From: Euryarchaeota archaeon UBA256
GTDB taxonomy: Archaea; Thermoplasmatota; Poseidoniia; Poseidoniales; Poseidoniaceae
Length of the DNA: 21,453 nucleotides
NCBI GenBank assembly: GCA_002494645.1
Contig: DACE01000039.1
Coordinates: 1-21,453, forward strand
Direction of reading: 5' to 3'
Position 1 is the stretch's first letter. The number at the start of each line of letters is the position of its first letter. Below, piece after piece: positions 14,844-21,453 of this stretch. The notes under the pieces are model-generated. The model worked only from the letters and a program-made list of their open reading frames with translations, did no database searches and was not told where the DNA came from. Both the position numbers and the translations under genes were made by a program.

Positions 14844-15977
14844 AATCAACGGTGCTACCCAAGCACCCGCCATGGAACCGAGGTTTGTTAGAGCGGTCAC
14901 CAAAAGTACTTTGCCGGCTGGGTTCTTCCAAAATGAAGAGAGTTCGTCGAGTTTCAAGAATTGCTGAAGATCGTCTGCTGTTGGTTCGGCAACCTTGAGT
15001 TGCACATAGCCTGCAAACCAGCCAGCAGCCAGTGCAGGGTTGAGTGAGGTGATGGGCGAGGCTAAAGCTGCAGTAAGGACAGCGAGTGGGTGGCCTCGTG
15101 CCAAGATACAAGCAAGAGCAGCGCAGACGGCGTTGGCAAGCGTCCATACGGTGAAAAATTCAATCCAATCAACACCCTCACTCGTCGAAATGAATGCAGC
15201 GAGCACTCCAATCATCACCAAGGGAAAGGCCCACGGAAGGAACTTGCGAACGGTGGAAGTCGTTGGAAGGTGACTCAACTGCTCTAAATCTATAGAACTT
15301 GGCTCATCGCCCAATATGTTGGCAACACCATCGAGATGGCCCGCCCCCAAGACTGCGAGGATTTTCTTTTCACCGTCGAGGCCTGAAAGTCGCCCTGCAA
15401 TGTAACGGTCCCGTTCGTCGATGAGCACTTCCCCTGCCCCGGGAGAGAAGCCCTTCAATTCCTGCATCATCGATGAAAGTAAATCAGAATCCTGCAGGAG
15501 TTCATTGATGTCAACGTCTTCATCATCATCGTCATCTTCGAGCAGAGAATTCAGTAAACTCCATTTTTCACGGAGGCGCATGCGTTTCCATGCTCGCCGC
15601 AAGGTGACCTGAATATCCCTGTCAACCAGTGCGATTTCACACCCTGCAGCCTTCCCAACTTGAACCGCTGCAAGCAATTCTGCACCGGGTTGTTGGCCTT
15701 CATCAATGCCGAGTTTTCGTTGTTCTGCAGACAGCATGGACTGCAAGAGTACCATTGGAGCCTTGCCTTCTTTGATGACTTTCAATAAGCCTTCTTTGTC
15801 CAAACGACGATCGCTCACGAGGGTATCATAACGACCCTGGCAGAGTTCCACTGCGACAATGTCGGGCTGGTAAACCTCGATCTGATGCTGCACTGCCTCA
15901 ACAGATGATGTCGCCACGTGAGCGGTTCCAAGCAAGCGCAGTCGCTGGTGAACATCAACAAGAGGGGCATCACTCAT
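14817..15977 (-). CDS. TraB/PrgY-family membrane protein
   Basis: The family is named for enterococcal proteins that shut off pheromone activity; it shares the fold of EreA/ChaN/TIKI-type proteins and is widespread in archaea, where the role is unknown. The N-terminal domain shows the conserved GTAH (17-20), VELCQGRY (43-50), LVDRDIQVTLRRAW (117-130), ERDRYIA (188-194) and GAGH (211-214). An acidic run EDDDDDED sits at 147-154. The C-terminal part has hydrophobic helices at about 247-263, 275-294, 297-325 and 355-382. The 386-residue length is usual for archaeal members. AGGTGAT precedes the ATG. It lies 43 bases downstream of lemA on the same strand, so the two membrane proteins probably share a transcript. 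Confidence 0.9.
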   Translation of the reverse strand: MSDAPLVDVHQRLRLLGTAHVATSSVEAVQHQIEVYQPDIVAVELCQGRYDTLVSDRRLDKEGLLKVIKEGKAPMVLLQSMLSAEQRKLGIDEGQQPGAELLAAVQVGKAAGCEIALVDRDIQVTLRRAWKRMRLREKWSLLNSLLEDDDDDEDVDINELLQDSDLLSSMMQELKGFSPGAGEVLIDERDRYIAGRLSGLDGEKKILAVLGAGHLDGVANILGDEPSSIDLEQLSHLPTTSTVRKFLPWAFPLVMIGVLAAFISTSEGVDWIEFFTVWTLANAVCAALACILARGHPLAVLTAALASPITSLNPALAAGWFAGYVQLKVAEPTADDLQQFLKLDELSSFWKNPAGKVLLVTALTNLGSMAGAWVAPLILLGGLGFS

Positions 15978-16020
15978 TCCATCACCTATGGCTTATCCAA
16001 GCCAAATTCATATTGTTGTT

Positions 16021-16596
16021 TCAGAAGGTGATTTGAACGTTCTCTCGCTTGTGTGCTGCAACTTCCCAAAGATCCCTGCGTTGGCACCCTTTGATGCCTG
16101 CAACGATGTTGGAGGGGATCATCTGGATGGCCTTGTTGTAGTTGGTGGCGGCAGCGTTGTAGAATTCACGGCGGTCTGCGATTTGGTTTTCCATGGATAC
16201 CAATTGCTTTTGGAGTTCCATGAAGTTGGCGTTGGCCTTCAAATCTGGGTATTGTTCAGCGACCATGTTGATGCGAGGAATCATACCTGCAAGGAGGCCT
16301 TCAGCTGCGGCGACACCTTTGATGTCACCTTGTGCGAGGCAGCCAGCAGCTGTATTACGGGCTTGAGCGAATTGGTCAAAGATACCCGCTTCGTGCTCAG
16401 CGTAGCCTTTCACGATGTTGACAAGGTTTGGAATCATGTCGTAGCGTTGTTCGAGCAAAACGTTGATGTCGGCCCAAGATTTTTCGGCGTTTTCATCAAG
16501 ACGGATGAAACGGTTCCATGTTGAAAAGAACCAAACAATGAGGATGAGGGCGAGTACTGCGGTAATGGCGAGGATGACGATTGTAGACGTTTCCAT
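16021..16596 (-). CDS. lemA: LemA family protein
   Basis: LemA proteins have one N-terminal membrane helix and a long four-helix bundle; their molecular role is unsettled. Here the helix is at about 5-24, followed by NRFIRLDENAEKSWADINVLLEQRYDMIPNLV split over 28-59, the classic LemA opening with R51 and P56. Further marks are EQYPDLKAN (114-122), ELQKQL, ENQIADRREFYNAAATNYN (136-154) and PSNIVAG (161-167). Length 191 is normal. The last 25 residues (from GCQRRDLWE) depart somewhat from the usual GF-x-P-x-x-YFE ending. It is divergent from the TauE/SafE gene and upstream of the TraB-family gene. Confidence 0.95.
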   Translation of the reverse strand: METSTIVILAITAVLALILIVWFFSTWNRFIRLDENAEKSWADINVLLEQRYDMIPNLVNIVKGYAEHEAGIFDQFAQARNTAAGCLAQGDIKGVAAAEGLLAGMIPRINMVAEQYPDLKANANFMELQKQLVSMENQIADRREFYNAAATNYNKAIQMIPSNIVAGIKGCQRRDLWEVAAHKRENVQITF

Positions 16597-16726
16597 GTCA
16601 TACGGCCGACATACTAGTTCATCAATGCTTCTACCTTCATATCGCTATTTTATGGAGGCAAGATGATGAAGGGCGTCCGTCACCCAGTACCTGTCAAAGA
16701 CCCTGCGGTGGGCAAGAGGAGAGGAC

Positions 16727-17548
16727 ATGATGTTGGAAAGCAGCCTCCTCATCCTCGGTATCTTTGCTATTGCGTTCGTATTCGCACCTGTAGGGATGGG
16801 AGGAGGCATGCTCTTCGTCCCGCTGCTCCATTATGGGGCGGATTGGCCCATTGACGGTACCTTGTTGGCAGTTTCATTGGGATTAACCGCAGTAGTGAGT
16901 TATGGCAGTGGCCTTGCCCATCGTCGTGAAGGTCACCATGACGATGCAACCATTCGTTCTGCTCTGAAAGGGGCAGTTCCGGGAGCGGTTCTTGGCGTTG
17001 GAATTGTCGTGATGCTCGCAGACAATCTTGACCCCGTCTTCAAGTCAGTGTCCGTATTCATGCTCGCCTGGGCGGCGGTCAAAACTCAGCGAAAGATGGC
17101 AAGTTTAAGCACAGAGGAACAAGATGAGGCAGGAGCCCATGAAGGCACCGTTAATCACCTCACCCTCAGGGCAGGAAGCGGTATAGGGGGGCTTCTTTCC
17201 TCGGTTCTGGCAATTGGAGCAGGCGTCATCTACGTCCCTGTCTTGCAGCAAATAGGGCAACTCCAAACACGAAAAGCAATCGGATCGAGTTTACATCTCA
17301 TGATGGTCGTTGTTCCAGTGGCGATTATCACACATCTCATCTTCCTTTCAGCAAGTGAATGGCAAGCCTTACGCGACCTCATGGGATTTGTCCTCCTTCT
17401 GCCGCTTGCAGCCTATGTCGGATCAACGATGGGGGCACGATTTGGGTTGAAGTACATGAGCCAAATCAGCATCATGCGCGTCTTTCTAGCGCTGGTCGTC
17501 ATTACATTCCTGCGCTATCTGCTGGACTTGATTGAAACACTCAGTTGA
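16727..17548 (+). CDS. TauE/SafE-family membrane permease
   Basis: This family moves small anions such as sulfite, sulfoacetate or other organosulfur compounds across the membrane; the substrate cannot be told here. The protein is almost wholly hydrophobic, with about eight helices in two related halves. The twin loop motif appears as GMGGGMLFVPLL (23-34) and AIGAGVIYVPVL (162-173), each followed by a helix with KAIGSS or a comparable turn. Length 273 is typical. A GGAGAGG at 16718-16724 supports ATG 16727 or, with better spacing, ATG 16730. The 3' end overlaps the convergent thiolase gene by 8 bases. An upstream short frame with its own Shine-Dalgarno site is described in the findings. Confidence 0.92.
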   Translation: MMLESSLLILGIFAIAFVFAPVGMGGGMLFVPLLHYGADWPIDGTLLAVSLGLTAVVSYGSGLAHRREGHHDDATIRSALKGAVPGAVLGVGIVVMLADNLDPVFKSVSVFMLAWAAVKTQRKMASLSTEEQDEAGAHEGTVNHLTLRAGSGIGGLLSSVLAIGAGVIYVPVLQQIGQLQTRKAIGSSLHLMMVVVPVAIITHLIFLSASEWQALRDLMGFVLLLPLAAYVGSTMGARFGLKYMSQISIMRVFLALVVITFLRYLLDLIETLS

Positions 17549-18764
17549 GTGATTCAATGACCATAGCGATGCCTTGACCGCCGCCGATACAAGCGGTAGC
17601 AACACCGTAGCGTCCACCGCACCGCTTCAATTCGTGAGCGAGGGTGAGAACAAGACGTGTACCGGTCGCTGCAAGAGGATGACCGAGCCCTACCGCTCCT
17701 CCGTTAACGTTCACCTTCTCGACATCAATGCCAAGATCTTTGATGCAAGCAACCGCTTGGCCCGCAAAGGCTTCGTTGATTTCCCAACGGTCGATATCCT
17801 CAACGCTCAACCCCGCTTTCTCGAGGGCTTTGCGCGAAGAAGGAACTGGGCCGTAGGACATGATGGCCGGTTCAAGACCGACAATGCCCCAAGACACAAT
17901 TCGTGCGAGGGCTTCGTCACCGTCTTCAGATGCCTGAGAGGCTGATTTGATGACAACAGCAGCAGCTCCGTCAACGACACCTGATGCATTTCCTGCGGTT
18001 ACAAATGATTCAGGACCAAAGGCAGTAGGCAGTTTAGCCAGACTTTCTTCCGTGGTACCTCGGACAACGTGGTCTTCGTCTTTATGGGTCACCACCGTAT
18101 CTCCTCGGCGTGAGGAAATGGTCACTGGAATGATTTCGTTCTCGAAGATATTTTGTTCAATCGATTGAGCTACACGGGCGTGTGAAAGGGCAGCATAAGC
18201 GTCAATTTCTTCGCGGGTTACGCCCTTTCGTCGACACAATTCATCGGATGTTTGTGCCATGAAAAGTCCGCAGGTCATGTCTTGAAGATTGGTCATCATG
18301 TAATCCTCAACCTTTGGCGCACGACCGAGTTTCCACCCGTCCCTTCCACCTCTGAGGATGTGAGGGGCTTGTGAGAGGTTCTCCATGCCTCCCGAAACAA
18401 CGGTCTTGGCCTCCCCAAGCATGATCATTTGCGCACCACTCACAATGGACTGGATGCCCGAGCCACAGATTCGAGAGAGCGTGAGCATGGGTACTTCCTG
18501 TGGAATACCCCCTTTGAGACCCGCATGTCGGGCACCATAGATGGATTGTGAGCATGTTTGAAGGGCGTACCCCATGACGACGTGGTCTACGGATTCGGGA
18601 GCAGTTCCTGTCTTTTCCAATGCACCTTGAATCGCCAAGGCACCCAAGTCCTGGGCACTGACAGTTTTGAGTGCGCCACCGACCTTACCGTCACCACGCT
18701 TACCGCCACTCCATTCGCAAAACGGTGTACGTGCACCGCCGACAATCACAACATCTTCGCTCAT
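17541..18764 (-). CDS. Acetyl-CoA acetyltransferase (thiolase)
   Basis: Thiolases condense two acyl-CoA molecules or split 3-ketoacyl-CoA; members of this type act in acetoacetyl-CoA formation or fatty acid degradation. The catalytic set is complete: C100 (SRICGSGIQS), H362 (GGAVGLGHPLAATG) and C392 (TACIGGGQG), plus NEAFAGQ (330-336). Spacing between them agrees with E. coli AtoB within one residue. Length 407 from ATG 18764, which follows GGAG at a good distance; a TTG at 18776 would add four residues. Many archaeal thiolases lack the second active-site Cys pattern seen here, so this resembles the bacterial type. It lies 59 bases after the membrane protein at 18824 with no obvious link. Confidence 0.95.
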   Translation of the reverse strand: MSEDVVIVGGARTPFCEWSGGKRGDGKVGGALKTVSAQDLGALAIQGALEKTGTAPESVDHVVMGYALQTCSQSIYGARHAGLKGGIPQEVPMLTLSRICGSGIQSIVSGAQMIMLGEAKTVVSGGMENLSQAPHILRGGRDGWKLGRAPKVEDYMMTNLQDMTCGLFMAQTSDELCRRKGVTREEIDAYAALSHARVAQSIEQNIFENEIIPVTISSRRGDTVVTHKDEDHVVRGTTEESLAKLPTAFGPESFVTAGNASGVVDGAAAVVIKSASQASEDGDEALARIVSWGIVGLEPAIMSYGPVPSSRKALEKAGLSVEDIDRWEINEAFAGQAVACIKDLGIDVEKVNVNGGAVGLGHPLAATGTRLVLTLAHELKRCGGRYGVATACIGGGQGIAMVIESLN

Positions 18765-18823
18765 GAGTGGCTCCAATCAACCGAATGGTAAGAACATCAC
18801 TCTTCGGACCGAAGGGAAAGAGG

Positions 18824-19507
18824 TCAACCAAACAATTTGCTATTGTCCAGTCCGTTATTGGATACCATGAGTGGGATGGCTACAATAAGAGCACAAAAAC
18901 CTCCGCAGAAGGCTACAAAGAACAAGCCAATACCCTGCACCAGCCCGTTGTTTTCGATCAAGAGGTCGTACTCTTCTTGAGTGATTTGTTCACTATCCAA
19001 CATGTCCCCGTACACCTCGTCAACCATCGACAATTGAATGCCTCCAGCGACAGTACCAACGAGAATAGCAATGATAAGAAGCGTGACGCCTCTGCGTTCG
19101 TAGCGCGTAAGCATCACACCACCAACAATGGTCGCAATGCCAACGGCAAGAGCTACCCCGTCAAGGGCCAAGAAGAGCATTCTTGAAGAGTCCATGCTCA
19201 TCGAAGTTAACGAGTTCAGTGCTGCACTACCAATACCGAATATTCCGTAGATGATGACGAGGACACCAACTACCTTTGCTGCACCTGATGGAGCGCCTTG
19301 GAGGTAAATCATCTGCCCGGGTGGTAATTCTGTAGTTCCGGTGAGCATTGGGCCAAAATCAGTTGTGACGGGCGGGGCTTCGAACATGGTTTCCGGCACA
19401 TCTGAGCCCACCTGACCCATAACAAGGGCTTCACTCAGAGGTGGCACTGAGTCTTCTTTGACTTCGTTTTCAGAAGGTATGTCGTCCCAAGGGGCACTGG
19501 CTTCCAT
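18824..19507 (-). CDS. Unknown four-helix membrane protein with acidic N-terminal tail
   Basis: I do not recognise this 227-residue protein. The first 75 residues are acidic and rich in Pro, Glu and Thr and look disordered. Hydrophobic helices follow at about 79-96, 109-133, 140-158 and 189-214; the third and fourth are separated by an acidic loop (161-186, VYGDMLDSEQITQEEYD). A Gly-rich pattern runs through the helices. No catalytic motif is visible. The ATG at 19507 is preceded by a 12-base palindrome (19518-19529) and lacks a clear Shine-Dalgarno site. It is divergent from the NAD-kinase-like gene and upstream of the thiolase. Confidence 0.8.
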   Translation of the reverse strand: MEASAPWDDIPSENEVKEDSVPPLSEALVMGQVGSDVPETMFEAPPVTTDFGPMLTGTTELPPGQMIYLQGAPSGAAKVVGVLVIIYGIFGIGSAALNSLTSMSMDSSRMLFLALDGVALAVGIATIVGGVMLTRYERRGVTLLIIAILVGTVAGGIQLSMVDEVYGDMLDSEQITQEEYDLLIENNGLVQGIGLFFVAFCGGFCALIVAIPLMVSNNGLDNSKLFG

Positions 19508-19517
19508 AGGGGATGAT

Positions 19518-19529
19518 GGGAGCGCTCCC
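19518..19529. promoter_or_regulatory. Perfect 12-base palindrome in a divergent intergenic region
   Basis: GGGAGCGCTCCC lies in the 103 bases between two divergent genes, 11 bases before the ATG at 19507. It could be an operator or a leader hairpin. No second copy was noticed nearby, and AT-rich bases on its right (19531-19545) could hold a promoter. Function is inferred only from position and symmetry. Confidence 0.3.
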
Positions 19530-19610
19530 TTATGATTGTTTATTGTTCACCACAGGAAGGGTTGTGTTCTTGAAGAAGGGCCGCTTGCGATGTTCATAGG
19601 GGGCAGAACG

Positions 19611-20486
19611 ATGAACATTCTTGTGGTTTTCAAGAAAAATTTCGAGGAAGTTCATGATGCGGGCCTTAATTCACTGCGGGAAATTCTCTATCGTGCCTGT
19701 GGCGATGAACATCGAGTCGACTTTCGACCACGTGAACATGTACGGCGTGCGGATTTTATTGCCCGTGACTTGGTCATTATTTTCGGAGGCGATGGTACGC
19801 TCACCTCACTTTCTCACAACATTGACGCTGCCACACCAGTGATGGGGGTTAATTCACATCCACGTAGCAATCATCCCGATGGAAGTTACGGTTTTTACAT
19901 GGATTCATCCATGTTGACCTTCGAAGAAGACTTCAAGCTCGTATTGAGTGGACAAGCCATCGTCAACGAGTTGCCTCGTTTACAAGCGGTGATCGATTCA
20001 ACATCTGGTAACCGATTCACGACCGATCCGGCCATGAACGACCTGCTGATTGCAAATACGCATCAATATGCTCCCAGCAAATACCATCTACGGAGAGGGG
20101 AGCAGCAATGCCACCAACAGAGCAGTGGCTTGTTATTTTCAACCTGGCTCGGTCAGGGTGCATGGTTACGTAATGCCATGAGTGTTGAAGAATTCAACGA
20201 ATTGTGCCATCGAGCGACCAATGAACGCACAGCAGCTCATTACTTCGTTCTCGCAAGAGATTTATCACCGCTACAACGTGACGAAGCCACATGGTCGTGG
20301 GCCGACTGGACATCTGAATCAACGACCATTACATCCGACATGCATCGTGGCTACGTGGTTCCAGATGGATGGGACGAAGTGCATTTTAATCGAGGTGCGA
20401 CCATCACTGTCAATGCAGATGCCCCGAAATTGATTCTCCTTACGTTCAGGACGACGATTGAAGAAAAATTACTATCACTTAACTGA
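19611..20486 (+). CDS. NAD kinase-like protein (divergent, NADK2-like)
   Basis: NAD kinases phosphorylate NAD to NADP. The diagnostic GGDGT is at 59-63 after a strand-forming DLVIIFGG, with the catalytic Asp in place. Later motifs are altered: AMNDLLIANTH (141-151) stands for the usual NE motif, and SSGLLFSTWLGQGAW (171-185) for the SSG-x-ST-GSTAY loop. The latter resembles the loop of the mitochondrial NADK2 group more than the bacterial one. The C-terminal beta part ends with DMHRGYVVPDG and FNRGATITVNAD, as in the family. Length 291 is normal. ATG 19611 follows a GGGGG at a fair distance; earlier in-frame starts (19536, 19590) add residues outside the fold. Activity on NAD is likely but not assured. 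Confidence 0.8.
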   Translation: MNILVVFKKNFEEVHDAGLNSLREILYRACGDEHRVDFRPREHVRRADFIARDLVIIFGGDGTLTSLSHNIDAATPVMGVNSHPRSNHPDGSYGFYMDSSMLTFEEDFKLVLSGQAIVNELPRLQAVIDSTSGNRFTTDPAMNDLLIANTHQYAPSKYHLRRGEQQCHQQSSGLLFSTWLGQGAWLRNAMSVEEFNELCHRATNERTAAHYFVLARDLSPLQRDEATWSWADWTSESTTITSDMHRGYVVPDGWDEVHFNRGATITVNADAPKLILLTFRTTIEEKLLSLN

Positions 20487-20493
20487 CAGTCAT

Positions 20494-20896
20494 TCAAACG
20501 GCTGAAAAGCGTGTGATGATAACGATGAACGCTAAGATTTGCAACAGGAAAGCGTTCATGACCGTTTTCCCTTCTGGATGACCTGCTTGCTGAACTCTGA
20601 TATCGGTTTGGATGACCCGGGAAAAAATACCGAGCAATGAAAGGGGCATGAAGCAAAACATGGCATAGCTTGGCGCGAGGAGTGCGATTACCATGCCTAG
20701 AATAGCCGTTCGCCTCCAAAAAACGGTATGAATCGGTGTATAGGTTGCGACGTATTGATTACCGGCAATTTGGGCTGTCTTCGTAGCACCCTCCGGTGAG
20801 GAAAAAATGATGGTGATGGACGATGGTTTGAGCGTTGACATCCCCCATAACAACGCTGTCTTGGACGTGGACAGAATCGCTCGGGCGTTTGTCCAT
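20494..20896 (-). pseudogene. Small membrane protein with DSVxxGD motif, broken by a one-base frameshift
   Basis: Two overlapping frames join into one sensible 133-residue protein if one base is removed from the six-A run at 20802-20807. The first part starts with ATG 20896 (ATG 20926 is possible) and reads SDSVHVQDSVVMGDVNAQTIVHHHH. The second continues FSSPEGATKTAQIAG and then two hydrophobic segments (about 63-95 and 111-130 of the joined protein). The 403-base length is exactly one more than a multiple of three. The VQDSVVMGD motif matches the DSVMVGD motif of the membrane protein at 4362-5243. A sequencing error in the homopolymer, a real inactivating mutation or slippage are all possible. 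It ends 7 bases from the convergent NAD-kinase-like gene. No function is known to me. Confidence 0.7.
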
Positions 20897-20974
20897 TTGG
20901 AGTGCCTCATGAATCCGAGGATGCATCAGACTATGAGTATCATCTCGGTGTAAAAAGTAAACTAGGTGATCGAT

Positions 20975-21018
20975 AAAAAAAGGGTAGGAGACTGGGGTCG
21001 CAAGCGACCCCAGCCTCC
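20975..21018 (-). terminator. Hairpin plus U-run terminator behind 16S rRNA
   Basis: On the transcribed strand a 14-base-pair stem (one G-U pair) with a 4-base loop spans 21018-20987, starting nine bases after the 16S 3' end. After six further bases it is followed by seven U residues (20981-20975). The form is that of an intrinsic terminator; archaea also end transcripts at U-runs. It may also protect or help process the 16S 3' end. Confidence 0.75.
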
Positions 21019-21026
21019 AGTTTCTT

Positions 21027-21453
<427 letters not shown>

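Noticed and set aside
15508..15540. Repetitive tcatcatcatcg stretch as a microsatellite
   Set aside because: It encodes the acidic run of the TraB-family protein in frame and is too short and irregular to count as a repeat element.
15988..16524. 178-residue plus-strand open frame
   Set aside because: It lies antisense to lemA, which has clear family motifs and a normal length; the plus-strand translation matches nothing I know.
20811..20825. Four-histidine run, possible cloning tag
   Set aside because: It lies inside a natural-looking frame next to the DSVVMGD motif and before a frameshifted membrane part; no vector sequence is near.

Overview
The right edge holds the 3' third of an archaeal 16S rRNA gene on the minus strand. 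The window also carries Trm56, an archaea-specific tRNA methyltransferase. Around these lie many genes of bacterial flavour: an endonuclease VIII, FolB and FolP folate enzymes, an iron-sulfur photolyase, LemA, TauE/SafE and UbiX. This mix, the tight gene packing and a 16S gene with no 23S gene directly behind it fit a euryarchaeon of the Thermoplasmata / Marine Group II (Poseidoniales) kind. That assignment is my inference; comparing the 16S segment with a reference database would settle it.

Layout. 1-400: no confident gene, but a minus-strand frame interrupted by a TGA looks partly protein-like. 401-4356 (+): a tightly spaced run of six genes: ubiX, a membrane-anchored SAP/M28 peptidase, a parvulin prolyl isomerase, folB and two unknown proteins. 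4362-5243 (-): an AT-richer membrane/coiled-coil protein of unknown function. 5346-6179 (+): nei. 6174-12546 (-): carA, carB and a 6-4-type photolyase, joined by 1- to 4-base overlaps. 12664-13909 (-): trm56 behind an unknown membrane protein. 13962-14843 (+): folP. 14817-16596 (-): a TraB-family membrane protein behind lemA. 16727-17548 (+): a TauE/SafE permease. 17541-19507 (-): a thiolase behind a four-helix membrane protein. 19611-20486 (+): a divergent NAD-kinase-like protein. 20494-20896 (-): a small membrane protein broken by an apparent one-base frameshift. 20975-21018: a hairpin plus U-run terminator of the rRNA. 21027-21453 (-): 16S rRNA, cut by the window edge.

How the genes fit together. 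carAB makes carbamoyl phosphate for pyrimidine and arginine synthesis. folB and folP are two steps of one folate pathway although they lie about 10 kb apart. nei and the photolyase, convergent and overlapping, are both DNA-damage repair enzymes. The most unusual items are a short motif (DSVxxGD, followed by xMG in one case) shared by two otherwise unrelated membrane proteins and possibly by the broken frame at the left edge, and a peptidase that joins a nucleic-acid-binding SAP domain to an apparently external M28 domain through one membrane helix.
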